Shown piece by piece: positions 1 through 6,143 of a stretch of 8,642 nucleotides of DNA. A program made the position numbers and the translations under genes. The DNA is from JBLIOB01 sp047639575 (GTDB lineage: Bacteria > Bacteroidota > Bacteroidia > Flavobacteriales_D > Parvicellaceae): the NCBI GenBank assembly GCA_047639575.1, contig JBLIOB010000175.1, positions 1 through 8,642 of the forward strand, read 5' to 3'. Below the pieces are notes generated by a model that saw only the letters and a list, made by a program, of their open reading frames with translations, did no database searches and was not told the DNA's origin. Position 1 is the first letter of the stretch. Each line of letters begins with the position of its first letter.

Positions 1-1235
1 TGAACGGCAACGTTCATCAATGGTGGACCACAGAAATATAATTCTAAATCTTCTGGGTTATCGTGCTTACTTAAATACTGATCGATTACTGCATTATGTA
101 CAAATCCAACAAAGCCATCTCCATTTGGATCATCCATACTCTTTTTCTCTACCCAGTTATCCGACTCCAATGGTTCAGAAAGCACTAAATAAAATTTAAA
201 GTTTGTAAATTCTTTTTCTAAATCTCTAAAATAATGGATATAGAATAATTCTGCTTTAGACCTACCACCATACCAATAAGTTACTTTTCTACCTGTTCTC
301 AAGGTTTTAAAAAGCTCATACAAATGCGATCTCATCGGAGCCATACCTGCTCCACCGCCAACGTACAGCATTTCAGAATCTGAAGGATTAATAAAAAATT
401 CTCCATAAGGACCGGAAACAGTTACTTCATCTCCTGGCTTACAGTTATAGATATACGAAGAAGCGATACCAGGATTAACTTTCATCCAATCATTATTCTT
501 TCGATCCCATGGTGGAGTCGCAACCCTAACATTTAACATGATCTTACGACCTTCTGCAGGATAAGAGGCCATTGAATATGCCCTAATTGTTATGTCGTCA
601 TTTTTCATAACTAACGGCCACAAACCAAACTTATCCCAATCTTTTTTAAACTTATCTGGCTCACCCGGGTGATCTTGAGGGTGTGCCTCAATATCCATGT
701 CCGCATAATTCACCGTACACTTAGGAATATTAATCTGGATATAACCACCAGCTTTATAATCCATGTCTTCTGGAATTTCAACTATAAATTCTTTAATAAA
801 AGTAGCAACACTGAAATTTGAAACTACCGTAGCTTTCCATTCTTTAATACCAAGAATTTCCGGCTCCAGTTCAATTTCCATGTCTTCTTTCACCTTCACT
901 TGGCAACCTAGTCTATGGTTGGTAGCAATTTCTTTTCTTGAAAAATGTGGAACCTCAGTTGGAAGAATAGATCCTCCCCCTGAATGAACTTGACAAAGGC
1001 ATTGAACACAAGTACCACCTCCACCACAAGCTGATGGCAAGAAGATTCCTGCATTACTTAATGTATTCAACAAAGTACTTCCGCCTTCAACTTCAAGCTC
1101 TCGCTCACCATCATTAATGGAAATCTTAATTGTACCTGACGATACTAATTTTGCTTTTGCAAATAGTAGCAGTGCTGTAAGCGCAATTACTACGATTAAG
1201 AAAACTACTACTGCTGTTATAATAACTCCTATCAT
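1..1235 (-). CDS. nqrF: Na+-translocating NADH:quinone oxidoreductase subunit F (C-terminus cut by window edge)
   Basis: This is the NADH-oxidising subunit of the Na+-NQR complex. It takes hydride from NADH onto FAD and passes electrons to a [2Fe-2S] cluster on the cytoplasmic face. The ATG at 1233-1235 begins a frame open for 411 codons to the left edge. Residues 3-25 form one N-terminal membrane anchor. A ferredoxin domain follows with C70, C76, C79 and C111 (motif CGGGGTCVQC), the same numbering as I recall for Vibrio cholerae. The FAD motif RAYSMASYP is at 218-226, the NADH-binding loop GGGAGMAPMRSH at 293-304, and CGPP at 402-405. By comparison with the family only about 25 C-terminal residues are missing. 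It starts 12 bp after the nqrE stop and is the last visible gene of the operon. Two loops look longer than in Vibrio (around 240-255 and before the GFIHN motif), as expected for Bacteroidota forms. An extra cysteine, C81, lies beside the cluster. Confidence 0.97.
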   Translation of the reverse strand, partial: MIGVIITAVVVFLIVVIALTALLLFAKAKLVSSGTIKISINDGERELEVEGGSTLLNTLSNAGIFLPSACGGGGTCVQCLCQVHSGGGSILPTEVPHFSRKEIATNHRLGCQVKVKEDMEIELEPEILGIKEWKATVVSNFSVATFIKEFIVEIPEDMDYKAGGYIQINIPKCTVNYADMDIEAHPQDHPGEPDKFKKDWDKFGLWPLVMKNDDITIRAYSMASYPAEGRKIMLNVRVATPPWDRKNNDWMKVNPGIASSYIYNCKPGDEVTVSGPYGEFFINPSDSEMLYVGGGAGMAPMRSHLYELFKTLRTGRKVTYWYGGRSKAELFYIHYFRDLEKEFTNFKFYLVLSEPLESDNWVEKKSMDDPNGDGFVGFVHNAVIDQYLSKHDNPEDLELYFCGPPLMNVAV

Positions 1236-1247
1236 ACTGAAGTACTC

Positions 1248-1862
1248 TTAAATGTTAAATCCTAAAAATCCTAAAAACGCTAATCCCATCAATCCTGTAA
1301 TTAAGAAAGCCATACCTACTCCTTTAAGCGGAGCTGGAATGTGTGAGTATCGAATCTTTTCTCTAATTGCTGCAATTAAAACAACGGCTATAAACCAACC
1401 AAACCCCGATCCAAAACCATAAGTTGTTGCTTCCCCAATATTTACAAATTGCTTTTGTTGCATAAATAAGGCTCCACCAAGAATCGCACAGTTAACCGCA
1501 ATTAGTGGCAAGAATATCCCCAAAGCTCCATATAATGAAGGGGAGAATTTCTCAATAACCATTTCAACTAATTGAACAATGGATGCAATTACTGCAATGA
1601 ACATAATAAAGCTCAAGAAGCCCAAATCATATTCGGCATATTCAGGGCCTAACCATACCAATGCTCCTTCTTGCAATACATATGTATCTAGCAACCAGTT
1701 TACCGGCACCGTTACAACTAATACAAAGATTACTGCGGCACCCAGTCCCACAGCTGTTTTAACCGTTTTTGAAACAGCCAGATATGAACACATTCCAAAG
1801 AAGAACGCGAAAATCATGTTGTCTACAAATGCAGCTTTTATGAATAACTTTAAATATTCCAT
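1248..1862 (-). CDS. nqrE: Na+-translocating NADH:quinone oxidoreductase subunit E
   Basis: This is an integral membrane subunit of Na+-NQR, homologous to NqrD and to RnfA/RnfE. It has 204 residues, close to the usual 198-202, and about six hydrophobic helices. The start MEYLKLFIKAAFVDNMIF is typical of the family. C25 (in GMCSYLAVS) and C125 (in AVNCAILGG) sit within helices. Published structures place an intramembrane iron centre between such NqrD and NqrE cysteines, so the electron path across the membrane should be intact. The gene starts 18 bp after nqrD, the widest gap in the operon. An AAAGAGG-like Shine-Dalgarno stretch about 10 bp upstream supports this start. Its position between nqrD and nqrF is the canonical one. 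Confidence 0.97.
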   Translation of the reverse strand: MEYLKLFIKAAFVDNMIFAFFFGMCSYLAVSKTVKTAVGLGAAVIFVLVVTVPVNWLLDTYVLQEGALVWLGPEYAEYDLGFLSFIMFIAVIASIVQLVEMVIEKFSPSLYGALGIFLPLIAVNCAILGGALFMQQKQFVNIGEATTYGFGSGFGWFIAVVLIAAIREKIRYSHIPAPLKGVGMAFLITGLMGLAFLGFLGFNI

Positions 1863-1880
1863 TTCTTAAACCTCTTTAGA

Positions 1881-2558
1881 TTAATGTGCTTCTATTAAAT
1901 GTTTCCTTCTCGTCTTTTGAATCCAAATGTAGATTGCTACAATTATCAATGAAGAAGGAGGCAGTAACATCAAACCGTTATGCATATATCCTGATCCGGT
2001 GCCATCTCCAACAGCCCAGGTTAGTATTTCGAATTTATCAAATCCAGGTATAGTTAACGTTCCAGAACCTAGTATCTCTTTAAATACAGCAACGATAATC
2101 AAGACCATTCCATATCCAAACCCATTTCCAACTCCATCCATAATAGATGCCCAAGGCTTATTACCCATAGCAAACGCTTCTAGACGCCCCATGATAATAC
2201 AGTTCGTAATAATTAAACCTACGAATACAGAAAGTTGCTTCGAAACATCATATACATATGCTTTCAAAACTTGATCTACTATGATTACAAGAGATGCAAC
2301 AATTACCAATTGAACGATAATTCTAATTCTTGGAGGAATTAAATTTCTTAGCAACGAAACAATCAAGTTTCCTAGTACCAAGACTACCATTACCGCAATA
2401 GACATCACTATCGCGTTGTCTAATTGAACCGTTACGGCCAACGCTGAACAAATACCCAATACTTGAATTGTAACTGGATTATTCTCACTCAACGGATCCG
2501 TGATTAACTTTTTATTCTTCTTAGAGAATAACGGCTCTTTTTCTTTTACTTCTGCCAT
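1881..2558 (-). CDS. nqrD: Na+-translocating NADH:quinone oxidoreductase subunit D
   Basis: This is an integral membrane subunit of Na+-NQR that pairs with NqrE in an inverted arrangement. It has 225 residues, slightly longer than the roughly 210 of Vibrio, because of a charged cytoplasmic N-terminus (MAEVKEKEPLFSKKNKK). The family start LSENNPVTIQVLGICSALAV follows. About six transmembrane helices are visible. C37 (GICSALAV) and C120 (ITNCIIMGR) are the conserved pair thought to ligate the intramembrane iron centre together with the NqrE cysteines. The segment GNGFGYGM and the C-terminal LMLLPPSSLI are also typical. The ATG lies 5 bp after the nqrC stop, so the two are probably translationally coupled. 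Confidence 0.97.
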   Translation of the reverse strand: MAEVKEKEPLFSKKNKKLITDPLSENNPVTIQVLGICSALAVTVQLDNAIVMSIAVMVVLVLGNLIVSLLRNLIPPRIRIIVQLVIVASLVIIVDQVLKAYVYDVSKQLSVFVGLIITNCIIMGRLEAFAMGNKPWASIMDGVGNGFGYGMVLIIVAVFKEILGSGTLTIPGFDKFEILTWAVGDGTGSGYMHNGLMLLPPSSLIIVAIYIWIQKTRRKHLIEAH

Positions 2559-2563
2559 GTCCC

Positions 2564-3406
2564 TTATTTTATAAATTCGTCTTTGTTCGCTTCAAAAAAC
2601 TTGTGATAGACTCCAAACGAACGTTCTAACATCTCTGCAACACCTGCTCCTGTAAAAGTCGCACCGCTAATTCCATCAACTTCGTAAATTGATAATTCGT
2701 TGCCTGGTTTTTTAACTTTCAACTTGGTCGGGTCATTGTTTTCATCACGCACTCGTTTTCCAACAAATTGGTCTTGGAACCAGTCTTCTGTCACTTTAGA
2801 ACCAAGTCCTGGCGTTTCAGCGGCATGATCAAAAACTGACCCGTGGATGGTTCCACAATCAGAACTTAATCCAACATAGCCCCAGACATCGTCCCAGAGT
2901 CCAGTACCAACAGCAGGGATTACATAAAAAGTAGAATCCCCTTGTTCACAAACAAAAAATGGATAGTGAATTCGATCTTCCTTTTTTAACCCTTTAGCTA
3001 ATGCCTCTTTATCTCCCTTGAATTTTTTCAATACTTTCTTTCCGTAGAGTTTGTATTCCTTACGAAGGTCAATATTGAAGGCATCTATTTTGTTCTTACT
3101 GTCAATTGAATCATTCGAAGACAAATCACTTAAGATGTTTCCGTCATAATCCAAAGTAATCCTTCTTGTCACATATTTGTAAAAGATCTCTTGGGCCTTC
3201 GGTCGGTCCAACTTTTCGTTTTCACCGATTTCTTCAAAACTCACTCCCATTGCCTGAAGGATGTTTTGTTTCTTCTCGTTTTCACGATTCGCCTTTATAG
3301 CTGGTTTCATTGACTCCGCAACGAAAGCCAGCAAACCGCCAATCACAACTACCATAACGATAGCGAAGATGACTGTATACGCGTTACTTTCTTTATTCAT
3401 CGCCAT
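2564..3406 (-). CDS. nqrC: Na+-translocating NADH:quinone oxidoreductase subunit C
   Basis: This subunit is anchored by one N-terminal helix (about residues 11-30) and carries a covalently bound FMN on the outer face of the inner membrane. The flavinylation motif SGAT is at 247-250 within DGISGATFTGAGV, and T250 is the predicted FMN-phosphothreonine made by an ApbE-type transferase. The conserved FMN-binding signature ETPGLG is at 197-202 and GLWDDVWGYVGL at 169-180. At 280 residues it is somewhat longer than the Vibrio protein (about 257), mainly through a charged insert around 100-145. C153 and C184 both lie in the exported domain and could form a disulfide. The first ATG is only 2 bp after the nqrB stop. 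A second in-frame ATG at codon 3 (MNKESNAYT) is an equally plausible start. Confidence 0.96.
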   Translation of the reverse strand: MAMNKESNAYTVIFAIVMVVVIGGLLAFVAESMKPAIKANRENEKKQNILQAMGVSFEEIGENEKLDRPKAQEIFYKYVTRRITLDYDGNILSDLSSNDSIDSKNKIDAFNIDLRKEYKLYGKKVLKKFKGDKEALAKGLKKEDRIHYPFFVCEQGDSTFYVIPAVGTGLWDDVWGYVGLSSDCGTIHGSVFDHAAETPGLGSKVTEDWFQDQFVGKRVRDENNDPTKLKVKKPGNELSIYEVDGISGATFTGAGVAEMLERSFGVYHKFFEANKDEFIK

Positions 3407-3408
3407 AA

Positions 3409-4626
3409 TTACGCAGTTTTAACTCTACTGAGTCTTCGTTTAACATTCGATTGAACTACCATGTGATCTATTAAAGGAGCACAGACGTTAGCAATTAATA
3501 TCGCTAACATGACGCCCTCTGGATACGCTGGGTTGAGAATCCTAATTAGAATTGCCAAGACCCCTCCTAAGAATCCATATATAAATTTACCTGTACTCGT
3601 TTGGCAGGCTGTCACCGGATCGGTAATCATAAATACCATACCGAACATAAATCCTCCAATACACAATTGATGGAATGGATCAAGATCGAAATAAGGGTTT
3701 CCGCCTATGCAGAATAATAATCCTGCCATTGCTATACCACCGGCAAAGAATGATGCCATCACTTTCCAGTTGGCTATCCCAGTCATCAATAATAAACCTG
3801 CACCTATTAAACAAGCTAAAGCAGATGTCTCACCAACGGAACCTGGAATTAAACCTAAGAATGAATGCGATAAATCAAAAGCACCACCGGTAGCAAATTG
3901 GTTTGTGACCCCTTCCAGCTGAGCGGGATCCGTCATTTCCCAAGTAGAAGCTAATTCTCCCATTGGAGTTGCTCCAGACATACCATCAACTAATTCACCT
4001 GAACCTTTCATCTCTTCATAACCAGCAATCCAAACTTTGTCTCCAGACATTTTGGTTGGGTATGCAAAGAATAAAAATGCTCTAGCAGTTAATGCTACAT
4101 TCATAATGTTCATTCCAGTTCCACCAAAGACTTCTTTTCCAATAAGCACGGCAAAAGCAGTTGCTGCTGCTACCATCCAAAGAGGCGTATCAATTGGCAT
4201 GATTAACGGAATAAGCATTCCCGATACTAAGAACCCTTCAGCTACAGCATGTTGATTTCGAATTGCAAAAATGAATTCTACTCCTAACCCTACTCCATAT
4301 GAAACAATTATTAGTGGCAAAACTAATAAAGCACCTTTTGAGAAACAATCCCAAATTGATGCATCCCAGTGTCCTGAAACCAACAAACTTTGATATCCTG
4401 TATTATACATTCCGAATAGCAAACATGGTCCGAGGGCCATGATAACAATCATCATGGTTCTCTTTAAGTCGATAGCATCCCTAATGTGAGATCCAGATTT
4501 AGTCACCTTATTAGGTGTAAACATTAGCGTATCAAATGAATCCGTTAACGGCCAAAACTTTTTAATTTTTGGCTTGGATTCAATTGTATGCTCAACGTTG
4601 TCGAATATTTTCCTTAAAAATTTCAT
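3409..4626 (-). CDS. nqrB: Na+-translocating NADH:quinone oxidoreductase subunit B
   Basis: This is the largest membrane subunit of Na+-NQR. It is known to carry covalent FMN, bind riboflavin, host the quinone/inhibitor site and form much of the Na+ path. Its 405 residues are near the usual 410-415, with roughly ten transmembrane helices after a cytoplasmic amphipathic N-terminus. The motif DGMSGAT at 214-220 makes T220 the predicted covalent FMN site. EVFGGTGMN (165-173) and RAFLFFAYP (182-190) are hallmark segments, and TDPVTA follows later in the C-terminal half. The start MKFLRKIFD lies 10 bp after the nqrA stop. A strong AAGGAGGAG stretch exists inside the end of nqrA (4646-4654), but it is 19 bp from this ATG, further than a normal Shine-Dalgarno. 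RnfD is the paralogous alternative; the Nqr gene order and the NqrA partner decide against it. Confidence 0.97.
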   Translation of the reverse strand: MKFLRKIFDNVEHTIESKPKIKKFWPLTDSFDTLMFTPNKVTKSGSHIRDAIDLKRTMMIVIMALGPCLLFGMYNTGYQSLLVSGHWDASIWDCFSKGALLVLPLIIVSYGVGLGVEFIFAIRNQHAVAEGFLVSGMLIPLIMPIDTPLWMVAAATAFAVLIGKEVFGGTGMNIMNVALTARAFLFFAYPTKMSGDKVWIAGYEEMKGSGELVDGMSGATPMGELASTWEMTDPAQLEGVTNQFATGGAFDLSHSFLGLIPGSVGETSALACLIGAGLLLMTGIANWKVMASFFAGGIAMAGLLFCIGGNPYFDLDPFHQLCIGGFMFGMVFMITDPVTACQTSTGKFIYGFLGGVLAILIRILNPAYPEGVMLAILIANVCAPLIDHMVVQSNVKRRLSRVKTA

Positions 4627-4636
4627 CGCTTTGCAG

Positions 4637-6001
4637 TTATAAACACTCCTCCTTAATTACGTCAAGCCCATCTCTTACGATTTGCTGAACATTGATTTTA
4701 GAGGTACAAACAAATTCACATAACGCAAAATCTTCTGGCGCTACTTCATAAATACCTAATTGTTCCATCTTGTCGATATCATTTGCCAAAATCGCTTTGA
4801 TCAAATAAACTGGTAAAATATCGAACGGGAATACTTTCTCGTATTGTTCGGTTACAACAAATGCTCGTTGCTCACCATTTAAGTTCGTATCTAAATCCCA
4901 CTTTCTAGAGGGTGCGCTCAACATCGTTGGATATGACATTGAATTTGAAAAACGATTAAATCCAATCGACAACCACCCTTTAGTTAAGAAGAATTTATGA
5001 TGATCTCCTTCTGGAATTACTGACACATGATGGTCGTAGTATCCAAGAGATCCTTCTAGTCCTTGGTTTGAACCAGTCAAAACATTTCCGGAAATAATTC
5101 TTGCGCCTTCTTCTTCAATATTACCTTCAACAATAGATGCCATTGTTGCTCCAATTCTAGTTTTGTAATATTTAGGGCTTGTAACTTTAGAACCTGTTAA
5201 CGCAACTATTCTAGTTGGATCAAACTTTCCTGTAAGGAAATACTTACCGATTGTTATAACATCCATTGCATTGACCGTCCAAACAACTTCTCCTTTATTA
5301 ATAGGATCAATATGATGAATTTGTACACCTACGTTTCCACACGGGTGAACTCCACCAAAAAGGTTCTTGTCAACATTTTTACAAACTTCGAAAGCCGAAG
5401 ACTGCTTTTTCTCTCCTCTAATATTCAAATGCAATTTTCCTTCTGTTAACTTAGACAATGCGTTCATTCCAGCTTGGAATGCTTTTTCATTATCACGAAT
5501 TAAAAAGGAATAGTCTGGAGCTAATGGGTGAGAATCAAATGCAGATACCACTATCATTTTCGGGCTGTCCGAAGGATTAGCAACCACATCAATCGGTCTC
5601 ATTTTAACAAACGGCCATAAGCCAGCTGCGCACATCTTGTCAGTTACATCATCCTTAGACAATGTTAACGGATCTACTGCATCATGCTGTTCTGAACTAT
5701 TTGTTCCATCAGGTTTGATTCTGATTTCAAGTATTTTTCTTCGTTCTCCTCGAATTATTTCAGCGATTTCACCGCTTACTGGGGAGACATACTTGATTTT
5801 CTCATTGTATTTATCGTAAAAAAGCACCGATCCTTCTTTTAATTTATGGCCTTCTTTACCCACAAGCTTTGGGGTAACACCATGAAAGTCGGTTGGTTTT
5901 ATTGCGTAAAAGTGTGCGTCCTTAGCACTGGCATGAACTTTGTCTGCTTCTCCTTGCAATGAAATCTTTAAGCCTTTACGAATTTTAACGGCTTGAGACA
6001 T
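4637..6001 (-). CDS. nqrA: Na+-translocating NADH:quinone oxidoreductase subunit A
   Basis: This is the soluble cytoplasmic subunit of Na+-NQR that docks on NqrB. It has no membrane helices. Its 454 residues match the family (about 446-450). The N-terminal RnfC-like barrel (MSQAVKIRKGLKISLQGEA, then YVSPVSGEIAEIIRGERR) precedes a domain with the conserved HPCGNVGVQIHHIDPIN segment. The C-terminus has the expected LCEFVCTSK signature. It is the first gene of the operon, facing a 142 bp divergent spacer. The ATG at 5999-6001 gives the normal family N-terminus. No Shine-Dalgarno is seen upstream (AACGATAAATT precedes the ATG), which is common in Bacteroidota. Regulation of the whole operon probably resides in the upstream spacer, where a hairpin falls in the leader. 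Confidence 0.97.
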   Translation of the reverse strand: MSQAVKIRKGLKISLQGEADKVHASAKDAHFYAIKPTDFHGVTPKLVGKEGHKLKEGSVLFYDKYNEKIKYVSPVSGEIAEIIRGERRKILEIRIKPDGTNSSEQHDAVDPLTLSKDDVTDKMCAAGLWPFVKMRPIDVVANPSDSPKMIVVSAFDSHPLAPDYSFLIRDNEKAFQAGMNALSKLTEGKLHLNIRGEKKQSSAFEVCKNVDKNLFGGVHPCGNVGVQIHHIDPINKGEVVWTVNAMDVITIGKYFLTGKFDPTRIVALTGSKVTSPKYYKTRIGATMASIVEGNIEEEGARIISGNVLTGSNQGLEGSLGYYDHHVSVIPEGDHHKFFLTKGWLSIGFNRFSNSMSYPTMLSAPSRKWDLDTNLNGEQRAFVVTEQYEKVFPFDILPVYLIKAILANDIDKMEQLGIYEVAPEDFALCEFVCTSKINVQQIVRDGLDVIKEECL

Positions 6002-6026
6002 AATTTATCGTTAGTTTAAAACTGTT

Positions 6027-6044
6027 TCCCGATTAGCTTCGGGA
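6027..6044 (-). promoter_or_regulatory. Short hairpin in the nqr operon leader
   Basis: TCCCGA at 6027-6032 and TCGGGA at 6039-6044 are perfect reverse complements (6 bp) separated by a 6-base loop. It is the only G+C-rich island in an otherwise AT-rich spacer and would sit about 26 nt upstream of the nqrA start codon in the mRNA. There is no run of T after the stem in the leftward direction, so it does not look like a terminator. It may be an RNA stability or translation element, a DNA-binding site, or one copy of a dispersed short palindromic repeat. Its function is not known. Confidence 0.4.
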
Positions 6045-6058
6045 TAGCCGTAAAATTA

Positions 6059-6066
6059 TAAATTTG
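6059..6066 (+). promoter_or_regulatory. Candidate Bacteroidota -7 promoter element
   Basis: TAAATTTG fits the TAnnTTTG consensus recognised by the primary sigma factor of Bacteroidota. It lies 77 bp before the first ATG of the plus-strand gene. No good -33 element is visible 19-21 bp upstream (TTAG at 6033-6036 is the nearest weak candidate). In this AT-rich stretch a chance match is quite possible. If it is real, the dyad at 6114-6132 would lie downstream of the transcription start. Confidence 0.25.
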
Positions 6067-6113
6067 TGGTTATAATTGCTGTTAAAGTACGTCATTAAGA
6101 ATGTAAAAATCTA

Positions 6114-6132
6114 ATTTAGAATAATTCTAAAT
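6114..6132. promoter_or_regulatory. Perfect 9-1-9 dyad, Fur/PerR-like operator candidate
   Basis: ATTTAGAAT, a central A, then ATTCTAAAT form a perfect inverted repeat ending 11 bp before the ATG at 6144. The inner 15 bases, TTAGAATAATTCTAA, have the 7-1-7 layout with AATnATT at the centre. This is the shared plan of Fur-family operators (compare the PerR box TTATAATnATTATAA). A one-base centre makes a folded RNA hairpin less natural than a dimer-binding DNA site. The regulator and target gene are unknown. Its position favours control of the plus-strand gene, but it also lies 113-131 bp upstream of nqrA. Confidence 0.45.
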
Positions 6133-6143
6133 AAAGGCCGTTT

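Larger units (their letters stand above)
6002..6143. promoter_or_regulatory. Divergent intergenic region between nqrA and the T9SS plug-family gene
   Basis: This 142 bp AT-rich spacer must contain the promoters of both the leftward nqr operon and the rightward gene, since both start here. It holds two inverted repeats, listed separately: a G+C-rich hairpin next to nqrA and a perfect A+T-rich dyad next to the plus-strand ATG. On the plus strand, TAAATTTG (6059-6066) matches the Bacteroidota -7 consensus TAnnTTTG. On the minus strand, TAATTTTA (6051-6058) and TAGATTTT each match 7 of 8 positions. No clear -33 TTG-type element is found at proper spacing for any of these, so the promoter positions are tentative. 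Confidence 0.6.

Noticed and set aside
763..987. Plus-strand open frame of 74 codons inside nqrF
   Set aside because: It is antisense to a gene with intact ferredoxin motifs, and its translation shows no recognisable family features.
1579..2274. Plus-strand open frames inside nqrE and nqrD
   Set aside because: They are antisense shadows of conserved membrane proteins, with low-complexity translations and no supporting start signals.
3675..4255. Three plus-strand open frames inside nqrB
   Set aside because: They lie opposite the conserved NqrB sequence, two of them overlap each other in different frames, and none resembles a known protein.
4646..4654. AAGGAGGAG (minus strand) as the nqrB ribosome binding site
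   Set aside because: It lies within the last codons of nqrA, 19 bp from the nqrB ATG, beyond normal Shine-Dalgarno spacing. It encodes the Lys-Glu-Glu codons near the NqrA C-terminus.
5637..5819. Plus-strand open frame of 60 codons inside nqrA
   Set aside because: It is a short antisense frame with no family resemblance, within a well-conserved gene.
1248..6001. An Rnf (ferredoxin:NAD) operon instead of Nqr
   Set aside because: NqrB, NqrD and NqrE have Rnf paralogues. However, the A-B-C-D-E-F order, an NqrA without ferredoxin-type cluster motifs and an NqrF with ferredoxin plus FAD/NADH domains identify Na+-NQR.
6056..6075. Two TTATAA copies 14 bp apart
   Set aside because: These are simple A+T-rich hexamers in an A+T-rich spacer, and chance is a sufficient explanation.
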